15,271 bases of DNA from Bacteroidota bacterium (GTDB taxonomy: Bacteria; Bacteroidota; Bacteroidia; Chitinophagales; Chitinophagaceae). The position numbers and the translations under genes were made by a program. The notes under the pieces are model-generated. The model made no database searches and had not been told where the DNA came from. It saw only the letters and a program-made list of their open reading frames with translations. Below are positions 5,278-12,656 of the stretch, one piece after another (position 1 is the first letter of the stretch; each line of letters opens with the position of its first letter). The stretch is taken from the NCBI GenBank assembly GCA_023409975.1, contig JAEYQO010000029.1:1-15271 (forward strand), given 5' to 3'.

Positions 5278-8070
5278 TTACAGGTCTCTGTATAGTTTCA
5301 CTTCCATCACCTTCGATTCAGGGTGCGGCGAGTCGAATGTCATAGAGTCAATGGGCAAAGCACTCCAGTTGTACTGCGTGCTCACCGGAATCAGATAAGT
5401 TGCATTCTTTTCTTCTGAAATCCAAAAGTTAAATCCTCCAGCCCGCTCCCCCTGTACGTAGTAGCTAAAATCCAGTGTCTGTGGGGTCCCGCTGTCATTT
5501 TGCAATCGTACCAGCAGGTAATCAGATGTTTTACACTCCAGTCCTTCCGGAACAGCCCCCGGTATCAGTAGCTCAGCCTGCTGCTCACCGCCCTCACCCA
5601 GCTTCGCCTTCGCCCAGAAATACGGCAGTTTCCTCAGCTCAAATCGCTGCGGTGCGTAAACGGTAGCCTCCGGAAGCGGACTTGTATTGTTGTATCGTAA
5701 CCGCCGGCCCTTTTCCAGCCAGAGGTATTTCTCCGAAACCACTCCAAGCGGCTCATAGTTTTCGAAGATGTAGGCAGCCAGCCGGTAGTAACGTAGTGTG
5801 TTCTCAACGCCATCTGTCCTGTCAAAGAACTCATGGGCCGGCCATGAAGAAAACACGGTAACCGGCAGGTTCATGGATTCCAGCAGGGGTATGTTCCGCT
5901 CCTGGATAGAGGCGGTGACCATGTTCTGTGTATACTGACAGAAGTATCCCGGTATCTCCCGCTGCAGGTAGTAGTACAGCATCGGGGTGTTGGATAGGTC
6001 AATGAAGCTGGCCTCCCGCGAAAAGTTCTGGCTCATGAAGGAATCCAGTCCGGAAAATGCTGTCTTAATATCAGTGTATCCATGCACCCGTTCAACGAGG
6101 TCTCCGCTGTCCGTAATCTGGAGCTGTAGGGAGGATGCCAATGCATCACTTGCAAAAAGGGTCATGCGCTCCCGGGGCTGGGGTGTCTTGAACGAGAAAA
6201 CGATCAGGAAACTGGCTGCCAGGAAGATCGAAGTACGGTACCTCCGGATTCCGGCAACCACCACGATCTGAAACGGGATCAGAAAGTAGACAAAGCTTGA
6301 AATGAAATTGTCAAAGCCCTCCGCAGCGGTCGCATGACGGACAAGCCCCCGCTGGAAATTCAGCAGATATACGATGGTAAGGAATACAACAACCAGCATA
6401 TCAGCGAAACCTGCTCTTGCTTTCAGGTAGCGGAAGCAGACCACCAGGCTGAGCAGGATAACGAGGGTAGGGAGTATGAAATTTGGCAGGTGTATGGTCA
6501 TAACACCACCATGGAGGATCTCCGGAAATCCATGCGCCTGAGAGCCGCCAATATAACCCAGCGCATCCCGCAGATTGGATGCAAACCTGGGATGGGCAAT
6601 GAGAAAATAGACAATGATTCCAGCCAGGGGAATGCCAATAAGGAGTAAACCTCTTAAAGCATGCTTCAGCAACAATGCCCCGGACCGGGTATGCCAGACC
6701 CACAGCAGGAGACAAAACAGGGCAGCAGGCAGACTCATAACGGCCGTGTCTATCCGCCAGAGCATGGTAAATGAACATGCCAGTAGGAACAGCAGAAAGG
6801 AAATCAGGTGCTGCTTTTTAAAGTAATACCACAGCGCCACAAAGCTCAGCAACCCCATAGAAAATGATACGGGTAACTGGATCAGTATCACCGGGATCAC
6901 GGCAGTATAGAATAAAGCAAACCAGGGCCTTCGGAATACCAGGCTCAGGAAGGTATAGGCAAGTATCAGCGTAAATAGAACGAAGTAAAAGCTGTAGACC
7001 AGAAAGTCAAGGTTCGGTCGATAACCATGTACCAGCGCATAAAGCCAGGTATGTATCTGATCGGAAAGCAGGTGGGAGGTAAAAAAGTCTGCAAACGGGA
7101 TTTTTCCGAAGTGAAACAGGTTCATGGCTGCATTGGCGCGGTTGGCGGTCTCAAAATGTTCCGGCTCCCAGTGTAGCTGCGTCTGGTAGCTGGCCAAAGT
7201 AGCCAGTCCCGCCACAGTCCAGAATCCCAGCCAGAATGTGCTGTTCCGGGTTGGAGCCGGCTTTCTGCCCGCTCCCACCCAGCGCAGGACCGACCAGCCA
7301 GTCAGCACTCCGGAAAAGATCAGGTACAGCGACAGGTGATCTATGCTTGTACCACGGCCGGTCAGCACCAGCCAGACCTCATTGCTTACAATGGCAGATA
7401 ATGGCAGTGCCCCCAGGGGCACGGCTGCAGACAACATTCTGTCAGCATCCCGCCTGCTCAGATAACTGAAAAAGCACAGCAACAACGCAAACAGCAATAT
7501 GGTGATCCAGATGAGCTGATCTTCCCCGGCGCTCATACCATCGAGCTGAAGGATATGGATCGTAACAACACCCAGAATGATGGAGATGACCGCGGCAGTG
7601 TTCGTCTTATCAGAAGTCAAACGCCATCTGTCCGCCCCCGGACGGATCAACATCGGGTGTAAAAAGATAAGTATGGGAAACCCGGCGAAGATTTTTGCAA
7701 GGATGTGCCACTGCGGCGCAAGTAGCCCGGTGGAGAAATGAACGATCAGGGCGCAGAGGGAAAAGTTCGCGATCAGAAGTCGGTTGAGCCTGTCAACTTT
7801 CCTGATGCGGTACAGATAATCCGTCAGCCAGGTGAATAAGATAAAGGATAAGAAAAGACTGAGGCCTGTGATATAGAATTTCCTGATCCGCGCACCGATG
7901 TCTACACCGTCATAGCTGGCAATCCCGATCATCCCATCCTCAACCATATGCAGGTCGGTAAACTGGTTCTTATAAACCGTTATCGCCGTGATGACAGATA
8001 ATAATGCAGGAAGGTATAAATCATCCAGGCGCAGTTGACTGACAAACCTCCTGATGCTGTGAAATCTCAT
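5278..8070 (-). CDS. Large polytopic membrane protein, GT-C glycosyltransferase-like
   Basis: 930 residues with about 18 predicted membrane helices (roughly 19-34, 65-83, 97-115, 120-140, 159-175, 186-205, 213-230, 245-264, 279-296, 355-378, 384-412, 421-437, 441-458, 472-492, 529-547, 555-572, 588-606, 612-628) and a soluble, probably periplasmic, C-terminal domain (629-930) that ends in beta-rich sequence. After the ninth helix the loop EPEHFETANRA...FGKIPFADFF (302-330) looks like the acidic first loop of GT-C enzymes, which use polyprenyl-phosphate sugars. A second acidic loop, VEDGMIGI (43-50), follows the first helix. I infer a lipid-linked-sugar transferase or arabinosyl/oligosaccharyl-transferase-like enzyme; no named family was recognised. 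It is the first gene of an operon with GT9 and cobB and has a good promoter and a leader hairpin. Confidence 0.75.
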   Translation of the reverse strand: MRFHSIRRFVSQLRLDDLYLPALLSVITAITVYKNQFTDLHMVEDGMIGIASYDGVDIGARIRKFYITGLSLFLSFILFTWLTDYLYRIRKVDRLNRLLIANFSLCALIVHFSTGLLAPQWHILAKIFAGFPILIFLHPMLIRPGADRWRLTSDKTNTAAVISIILGVVTIHILQLDGMSAGEDQLIWITILLFALLLCFFSYLSRRDADRMLSAAVPLGALPLSAIVSNEVWLVLTGRGTSIDHLSLYLIFSGVLTGWSVLRWVGAGRKPAPTRNSTFWLGFWTVAGLATLASYQTQLHWEPEHFETANRANAAMNLFHFGKIPFADFFTSHLLSDQIHTWLYALVHGYRPNLDFLVYSFYFVLFTLILAYTFLSLVFRRPWFALFYTAVIPVILIQLPVSFSMGLLSFVALWYYFKKQHLISFLLFLLACSFTMLWRIDTAVMSLPAALFCLLLWVWHTRSGALLLKHALRGLLLIGIPLAGIIVYFLIAHPRFASNLRDALGYIGGSQAHGFPEILHGGVMTIHLPNFILPTLVILLSLVVCFRYLKARAGFADMLVVVFLTIVYLLNFQRGLVRHATAAEGFDNFISSFVYFLIPFQIVVVAGIRRYRTSIFLAASFLIVFSFKTPQPRERMTLFASDALASSLQLQITDSGDLVERVHGYTDIKTAFSGLDSFMSQNFSREASFIDLSNTPMLYYYLQREIPGYFCQYTQNMVTASIQERNIPLLESMNLPVTVFSSWPAHEFFDRTDGVENTLRYYRLAAYIFENYEPLGVVSEKYLWLEKGRRLRYNNTSPLPEATVYAPQRFELRKLPYFWAKAKLGEGGEQQAELLIPGAVPEGLECKTSDYLLVRLQNDSGTPQTLDFSYYVQGERAGGFNFWISEEKNATYLIPVSTQYNWSALPIDSMTFDSPHPESKVMEVKLYRDL

Positions 8071-8079
8071 AAGGATAAC

Positions 8080-8100
8080 GATCCGGTTTTAGACCGGATC
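8080..8100 (-). other. Perfect 8-bp hairpin in the operon leader
   Basis: GATCCGGT (8080-8087) and ACCGGATC (8093-8100) are perfect inverse complements with a 5-nt loop. On the minus strand the hairpin lies between the predicted transcript start (about 8107) and the ATG at 8070, ending 9 nt before the start codon. It has no following U-run on either strand, so it does not look like an intrinsic terminator. It could affect translation initiation or mRNA stability of the glycosyltransferase operon. Confidence 0.55.
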
Positions 8101-8113
8101 AGGCACATTCCTG

Positions 8114-8145
8114 CAAGAATAATCATTTGACGGCTACGATGCAAA
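8114..8145 (-). promoter_or_regulatory. Promoter of the GT-C/GT9/cobB operon
   Basis: On the minus strand TTTG (8145-8142) is followed after 20 nt by TATTCTTG (8121-8114), 7 of 8 positions of the Bacteroidota -7 consensus TAnnTTTG. This predicts a start near 8107 and a leader of about 36 nt. Confidence 0.6.
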
Positions 8146-8150
8146 GTCAG

Positions 8151-8163
8151 GGCCTCTCAGGCC
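8151..8163 (-). terminator. Weak hairpin just after the threonine dehydrogenase stop
   Basis: GGCCT-CTC-AGGCC forms a 5-bp GC stem 1 nt downstream of the TAG stop (8165-8167). No U-tract follows, so it is at most a weak or Rho-assisted terminator; it also sits just upstream of the -33 box of the next operon. Confidence 0.25.
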
Positions 8164-8164
8164 G

Positions 8165-9112
8165 CTAAACGGTTTTCTCCTGAAGATGGTGAAGCATGGT
8201 GGCCGTCATCCTGTCGAGGTCAAATTCATGCTTCCAGCCCCAGTGTTCGCGCGCAGCCTGGTCGTCTATGCGCTGTGGCCAGCTCTCGGCGATCTTCTGA
8301 CGGAAATCAGGTGCATAATCGATCTTAAACCCGGGTATATGCTCCCTGATAGAGGCTGCAATTTCCGCCGGGGAAAAACTCATGGCGCTGATGTTATAGG
8401 CCATTCGTGTTTTGATGTTCCCGGCCGGTGCCTCCATCAGTTCTATGGTTCCCCGGATGGCATCGTCCATATACATCATGGGGAGGTAGGTATCTTCCTT
8501 CAGAAAGCAGGTATAGCTTCCCTTGCGGAGCGCCTCGTGGTAGATCTCTACAGCATAATCTGTGGTGCCGCCGCCCGGTTCGGATTTCCAGCTTATCAGT
8601 CCCGGGTAGCGCAGGCTTCTTACGTCCAGCCCCCAGCGCTCATAATAATACTGACACCACAGCTCTCCCGCATACTTGCTGATCCCATACACAGTCCCGG
8701 GTTCAACAATGGTTTGCTGTGGCGTGTCCTGCTTCGGCGTAGTGGAGCCAAAGACCGCAATAGAGCTGGGCCAGTAAACCTTGGCCAGCTTTTCCTGCAC
8801 AGCGATATCCAGTATCTGCAGCAGGCTTTGCATATTAATATCCCAGGCACGCATGGGGTTCTGTTCCCCGGTTGCTGATAGTAGCGCTGCCAGTAAATAG
8901 ATCTGGGTGATCTTTTCCTTTTTTACAGTGTCAAGGATGGCCCCTGCGTCCATCGCATTCAGCGTCAGGTAAGGTCCTGTGCCACGAAGAAGGGGATGCT
9001 CTTCCTTGATATCGGAAGCAATAACCTGTTCTTCACCGTATGTATTTCTCAGTGCCAGCGTAAGTTCAACACCTATCTGTCCACAGGCACCAATGATGAG
9101 TATCTTATCCAT
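8165..9112 (-). CDS. L-threonine 3-dehydrogenase, SDR (epimerase-like) type
   Basis: 315-residue NAD-dependent short-chain dehydrogenase of the extended (UDP-galactose epimerase-like) class. It probably oxidises L-threonine to 2-amino-3-ketobutyrate, which feeds glycine and acetyl-CoA production. The NAD motif GACGQIG (8-14), S116/S117 before the active site and Y142-xxx-K146 are present. Features typical of the threonine dehydrogenase branch are YPGLISWKSEPGGGTTDYAV (169-188), LPMMYMDDAIR (210-220) and ESWPQRIDDQAA (276-287) with WGWKHEFDL after it. This is the non-zinc family found in Bacteroidota and animals, unrelated to E. coli Tdh. The open frame reaches 9145, but a promoter at 9143-9175 and the MDKILIIG start favour 9112. 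No partner 2-amino-3-ketobutyrate CoA ligase gene is adjacent. A general epimerase is the less likely alternative. Confidence 0.85.
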   Translation of the reverse strand: MDKILIIGACGQIGVELTLALRNTYGEEQVIASDIKEEHPLLRGTGPYLTLNAMDAGAILDTVKKEKITQIYLLAALLSATGEQNPMRAWDINMQSLLQILDIAVQEKLAKVYWPSSIAVFGSTTPKQDTPQQTIVEPGTVYGISKYAGELWCQYYYERWGLDVRSLRYPGLISWKSEPGGGTTDYAVEIYHEALRKGSYTCFLKEDTYLPMMYMDDAIRGTIELMEAPAGNIKTRMAYNISAMSFSPAEIAASIREHIPGFKIDYAPDFRQKIAESWPQRIDDQAAREHWGWKHEFDLDRMTATMLHHLQEKTV

Positions 9113-9142
9113 TATAGAATGAGGAGGTCGAGTTAGAAGTTC

Positions 9143-9175
9143 CAAATATCTGTAAATATCCCGTACCCTTCCAAA
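9143..9175 (-). promoter_or_regulatory. Promoter of the threonine dehydrogenase gene
   Basis: On the minus strand TTTG (9175-9172) and, 21 nt on, GATATTTG (9150-9143; one mismatch to TAnnTTTG). It predicts a start near 9136, about 24 nt before the ATG at 9112, and overlaps the alternative upstream start codon at 9145, arguing against that start. Confidence 0.5.
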
Positions 9176-9191
9176 TAGCGAGGGCGCCTTT

Positions 9192-10310
9192 CTAGCCGGA
9201 ATGTTTCCGGATCAGTTCAAGGAAGTCATCGAAGAGATACCTCGAATCATGCGGACCCGGAGTGCTCTCGGGGTGGTACTGTACGGAAAACGCCGGCTTG
9301 TCTTTCACTCTGATCCCTTCTATAGAGCCATCATTCAGGTTCACATGGGTCACCTCAATATGACTGGCGTTCCGCGCAGATGTCACATCCACACCAAAAC
9401 CATGGTTCTGGGTCGTGATCTCGGATCTTCCGGTGATCAGGTTCTTCACCGGGTGGTTTAGGCCGCGGTGACCGTGGTGCATTTTAAAGGTGGGGATATC
9501 ATTGGCTCTGGCAAGGAGCTGGTGGCCAAGGCAAATACCGAATAGCGGCTTATTGGCGTTCAGTATGTCTTTCAGGGTGCCCACAGCATAATCCATGGAG
9601 GCCGGGTCGCCGGGACCGTTGGATATGAAAACACCATGTGGCTCAAAAGCCATCAGGGTCTCAAATCCCGTCCGTGCAGGAAACACTTTAAGATAGGCGT
9701 TCTTACCGGAGAGGAACCGCAGCATGCTCTGCTTCACACCAAAATCAAGCACGGCAATTCTGAAGGCAGCGTTCGGGTCGCCCACGGTATAAGGTTCTTT
9801 GGTAGATACCTCTGCCGACAGGTCGAGGCCCTGCATCTGGGGCACTTTCTCCAGCTCTGCCCGTAGCGTGTCGGGGTCCATAATATCAGTGCTCACAATG
9901 GCGTTCATCGCGCCCTTGCTGCGGATATGCTGTACAAGCGCCCGCGTATCCACATCGTAAATGGCAGGTATATTATTGGCAACAAGATATTCTTCGAGGC
10001 TGGCATCTGCCTGCATCCTGCTGTATCTGTCCGAGATATTCTTACAGACCAGTGCTTTGATCTTGACGGATGCAGACTCTACATCATCCTTTTTAGTGCC
10101 GTAGTTGCCAACATAGGCCGTGTTCATGATCAGCACCTGCCCGGCATAGGAAGGGTCGGTAAAAACCTCCTGATATCCTGTCATTCCCGTGTTAAAACAC
10201 AATTCGCCGCCGCTGGTGCCGCGGGCGCCAAATGATTTTCCTTTAAAGAAAGTACCGTCTTCGAGAAGCAGCCAGGCTGGCTGGTGTGGTGCAGGTTGCT
10301 GTGTAGGCAT
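9192..10310 (-). CDS. carA: Carbamoyl-phosphate synthase small (glutaminase) subunit
   Basis: Glutamine amidotransferase subunit that hydrolyses glutamine and channels ammonia to CarB to make carbamoyl phosphate for arginine and pyrimidine synthesis. The 372-residue protein has the CarA-specific N-domain (about 10-140; LEDGTFFKGKSFG at 16-28, FNTGMTGYQEVFTDPSYAGQ at 39-58) and a class I GATase domain (about 184-372). Nucleophile Cys260 lies in FGICLGHQLLA (257-267), and His346/Glu348 of the triad lie in SVQYHPEST (342-350). HGHRGLNHPV (279-288) and TQNHGFGVD (300-308) are typical of CarA. The frame is open to 10427, but ATG at 10310 gives the normal N-terminus and sits about 11 nt after a predicted transcript start. 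carB is not adjacent in this window. Confidence 0.96.
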   Translation of the reverse strand: MPTQQPAPHQPAWLLLEDGTFFKGKSFGARGTSGGELCFNTGMTGYQEVFTDPSYAGQVLIMNTAYVGNYGTKKDDVESASVKIKALVCKNISDRYSRMQADASLEEYLVANNIPAIYDVDTRALVQHIRSKGAMNAIVSTDIMDPDTLRAELEKVPQMQGLDLSAEVSTKEPYTVGDPNAAFRIAVLDFGVKQSMLRFLSGKNAYLKVFPARTGFETLMAFEPHGVFISNGPGDPASMDYAVGTLKDILNANKPLFGICLGHQLLARANDIPTFKMHHGHRGLNHPVKNLITGRSEITTQNHGFGVDVTSARNASHIEVTHVNLNDGSIEGIRVKDKPAFSVQYHPESTPGPHDSRYLFDDFLELIRKHSG

Positions 10311-10327
10311 TCTAAAAACAAATTGCG

Positions 10328-10360
10328 CAAAGGTACGGGAAAACGATAAAGTGCTGCGAA
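10328..10360 (-). promoter_or_regulatory. carA: carA promoter
   Basis: Minus-strand TACCTTTG (10335-10328) is a perfect match to the -7 consensus TAnnTTTG. A -33 candidate TTCG (10360-10357) lies 21 nt upstream, with one mismatch to TTTG. Predicted start is near 10321, giving a very short leader before the ATG at 10310. Confidence 0.6.
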
Positions 10361-10429
10361 TAAATGCCCGTTTAAAGCAATAGGCTATTTTTACAATGTG
10401 GTCGTCCACTGAGTACTCATCAGACACTT

Positions 10430-10921
10430 ATGAAACTATTTCCTTTACTAAGCATCCTGTCTCCCTTTTTGGTTTTCGCCTGCGTTTCTGCACAGCCCTT
10501 GCCCGGGGAAGTCAATATTATCTGTGCCTCCAGGGCTCCGGTCTTTTACATCTACCAGATTAACGGTCTTTATCTGGCGCCTCCGGAATACAGCCAGTCA
10601 ATTAGGTTTCCGTCGCGGCATATCACCAGGGGCAGACATTACTTTAAAAGAAATCACGCTGGTTTTCGCATGCATCACATTCAGGGGAAGGTTCCGGAGG
10701 GTACCCAGGTGAAAACATTTCAGGGTGATTGTATTCCCATCGATACGATGATATTTAAAGACATTCGCCTGAAATACCCCTTGGAGATCGATGGTAAGTT
10801 GCTGGAAGATACGCCAGGCAGCACGACTGAGAATCACCCGCTGATTTTCACCCGTTTTGAATTTGTGAACAGTTGCCCGATGAATCCTCAGGCACATTAT
10901 GAAATCGAGTCTCGAAAATGA
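10430..10921 (+). CDS. Small secreted protein of unknown function
   Basis: 163 residues, not recognised. The N-terminus (MK, hydrophobic 3-19, then VSAQP at 19-23) is a signal peptide. Signal peptidase I cleavage after A21 is most likely; a lipobox reading around VFAC18 is possible but poor. The mature part is rich in His, Pro and aromatic residues and holds three Cys (C32, C101, C149) that could form a disulphide. No domain or repeat was recognised. It diverges from carA across about 120 bp; a -7-like TATTTTTA (10386-10393) lacks a -33 partner. The signal peptide, clean start and frame length make it a real gene. Confidence 0.65.
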   Translation: MKLFPLLSILSPFLVFACVSAQPLPGEVNIICASRAPVFYIYQINGLYLAPPEYSQSIRFPSRHITRGRHYFKRNHAGFRMHHIQGKVPEGTQVKTFQGDCIPIDTMIFKDIRLKYPLEIDGKLLEDTPGSTTENHPLIFTRFEFVNSCPMNPQAHYEIESRK

Positions 10922-10922
10922 A

Positions 10923-11130
10923 TTAGGACCGCGGCAATGCTGCAGCAGGAGTCAATTCGTCCTTACTCAATGAAAGGTCTCTCGCGAAGAATTCAACCAG
11001 TAACATATCTACTTCTTTTTCGTTTGCTGTACCCGAAACACGCCGGCAGCCTGCATAGTCTCTTCTCATAACTACCGGAATTAGTTCCCGAACAGTCTGA
11101 AAACGATATCGGAATGGATTTATGATCCGG
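10923..11130 (-). pseudogene. 3' gene remnant cut by the insertion sequence (tentative)
   Basis: A minus-strand frame runs from the left boundary of the insertion sequence to a TAA at 10923-10925, giving about 69 residues (ending ...ALPRS) with no plausible start of its own except internal ATGs. It is not recognised. It may be the tail of a gene interrupted by the element. No matching 5' part is found on the other side of the element, which fits a deletion or rearrangement. It may equally be a chance frame. Confidence 0.3.
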
Positions 11131-11154
11131 ATCACTGCTGTCCGGTAAAAATTA
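11131..11154 (+). repeat. Left terminal inverted repeat of the IS
   Basis: Core CACTGCTGTCCGGTAAAAAT at 11133-11152. The 24-bp repeat matches the reverse complement of 12498-12521 except at one position (G versus A in CTGCTG/CTACTG). Confidence 0.9.
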
Positions 11155-11226
11155 GAAGTTGATGTTTTGCAAGTCTGAGAGCATTGATTTTATTGATTTG
11201 TGCTAGAATTTGTAAAAGGGAACCCC

Positions 11227-12442
11227 CTACCCATCAAAAAGGGAGATTGTTTTCTGGTGTTTAGTGCTGTGCTTGACCCGCCGCTGGCGTTCGGTTTTCT
11301 CAATCAGGTCTGAGAGTTTGTTGTAGCTGAACAGGTGCTGACGCGCGAAGCTTACAAGGATGCTAAAGGAGAGTTTTCTTTTGAGATTGCGGGCTATAAT
11401 GGTGAAGAGTAGATTAGCAATAAGCGTACACCATAACTGTATTTTGATTGCATTTTCATTGTCCCCTAAAAAGTATTTGAGCGGGAAGTTTTGCTTGAGT
11501 TGTTTAAACAATAGCTCTATTTGCCATCGCTGCTTATATAGTAAGCCGATCTGCTCTGTGGTCATATCCATAATGTTGGTCAGGAAGGCAATGACGCAGT
11601 CTTTTTGCGCGTCATAACAGACGACCCGACGAAGAGTAAGCAACTGTTCTGTCCTGCTCTCATCCTTGTATTTAATAGTGATCTGCTGGTCTTGAATATA
11701 GTTTTCAGGACAATCATCAGGTATCTCTATGTCAGTAAGGTGCTCGTAAACAGCATTGTCTTTGAGGCGGGTTACAAAAAAGGTTCTCGCAGACGTCCAT
11801 TTTGCATATTGTTTATAATCTACATAGGCGCGGTCAAACACAGCTATCTGGTGCGGCTGTAAATCCAGTTTGGACAAAAATGTATGATCGTGGGTGGCAG
11901 CATCAGTGAAATGGACTAACTGAGGCACTTGTTCGTAGGCATTGAGCATGGTGTGTACTTTAATCCCACCTTTGCTTTTCCCATCGGCAGGCTTGCGACC
12001 AACGCACTTCATGATGGCTTTAAAGAGGCTTATTGTCGTGCTGTCTACAAAGTATAAGCGTTTAAGCAATTCATTGTTACACTGGCTGTCCGATAAAACG
12101 CTCTTATAATGGCTATAGAGCTTTCCGTGCACAGCGCCAAAGAAGGCTTCGTCCCGTCTGCTATTAGCATCACTAAAGGTGCTACGGGGTGGAGTGTAGG
12201 TTAATCCAAGATGGTTCAGTTTGTCTCCATAGGCGGCTATGCCTTGTGTTACTTCGCGTAGTGAAGTGCAGTTATTCATAATGCTATAAAGCATGCACAC
12301 AAAATGCTCCCAGGCACCGCATTTCTTACAGTAACGATCAGCATCCAAAGTCTTAACCAAATGGTTGAAGGATGACCTTATTAATCAAACCAACAATCTG
12401 AGAAAACACCGGCTGTCCGGAGAATGAGTTATTTTGCAGCAT
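11227..12442 (-). pseudogene. IS4-family transposase, frameshifted near the N-terminus
   Basis: DDE transposase for cut-and-paste movement of the surrounding element. The main frame (12360 down to 11227, 377 codons from a TTG) carries an N-terminal DUF4372-like region (SLREVTQGIAAYGDKLNHLG, 33-52), D106 in FVDSTT, D176 in VFDRAY and E282 in the IS4 signature Y275-xx-R278-xxx-E282-xxxxxx-K289. Upstream, a second frame starts at ATG 12442 (MLQNNSFSGQPVFSQIVGLI...) with the family's typical start, but it stops at 12353-12355 after 29 residues. The two frames overlap at about 12353-12390. Removing one of the two G at 12370-12371 (CC on the coding strand) joins them into ...INKVIFNHLVKTLDADRY. I infer a single-base insertion. 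No slippery heptamer for programmed shifting is seen. A shortened protein from the TTG is possible but would lack about 30 residues. Confidence 0.8.
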
Positions 12443-12497
12443 ACTTTTAAGGGTCGAAACTCAAAAGTAGAAAAAGGGGAAGCTTCGGCGACCCCTT

Positions 12498-12521
12498 TAA
12501 TTTTTACCGGACAGTAGTGAT
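12498..12521 (-). repeat. Right terminal inverted repeat of the IS
   Basis: Plus-strand core TTTTTACCGGACAGTAGTG (12501-12519), the inverse complement of the left end with one mismatch. Its 12503-12520 part recurs at 145-162. Confidence 0.9.
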
Positions 12522-12585
12522 TATTATTTATAACCACAATGTGTAAGGGAGGGGTATTTTCAAAAAAAGTGGCTGCAAGTAAATT

Positions 12586-12618
12586 TTTGGATTTAATGCA
12601 AAATAAATTTTAGCTTTA
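12586..12618 (+). promoter_or_regulatory. Promoter of the first lipoprotein gene
   Basis: TTTG (12586-12589), 21-nt spacer, TAGCTTTA (12611-12618; 7 of 8 to TAnnTTTG). It predicts a start near 12625 and a leader of about 30 nt before the ATG at 12657. The whole box lies outside the insertion sequence, 65 bp from its right end, so expression does not require an IS-borne promoter. Confidence 0.5.
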
Positions 12619-12656
12619 TTGCTAATGTAATTAGTTCACTTTTAAATCTATTCTTT

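Larger units (their letters stand above)
11131..12521 (-). mobile_element. IS4-family insertion sequence, about 1.39 kb
   Basis: Bounded by 24-bp terminal inverted repeats (11131-11154 and 12498-12521, one mismatch) and filled by one minus-strand DDE transposase frame. The exact outer edge could lie 1-3 nt further in, because a related solitary end at 145-162 stops matching after AGTGA. No target-site duplication is visible: the left flank ends TATGATCCGG and the right flank begins TATTATTTAT. Base composition differs between the two flanks (GC-richer left, AT-rich right). The N-terminal frameshift in the transposase suggests that this copy no longer moves on its own. Confidence 0.9.

Noticed and set aside
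8186..8878. 230-codon plus-strand frame inside the threonine dehydrogenase gene
   Set aside because: Shadow frame; the minus-strand protein has intact NAD and active-site motifs and the plus-strand protein looks random.
11124..11133. GATCCGGATC palindrome spanning the left IS boundary as a target-site signature
   Set aside because: Three of its bases belong to the IS end and the right flank has nothing comparable, so it is probably fortuitous.
12412..12420. GCTGTCCGG inside the transposase N-terminal frame, identical to part of the IS ends
   Set aside because: It encodes the SGQP residues typical of this transposase start, so protein constraint is an adequate explanation; only 9 bases match.
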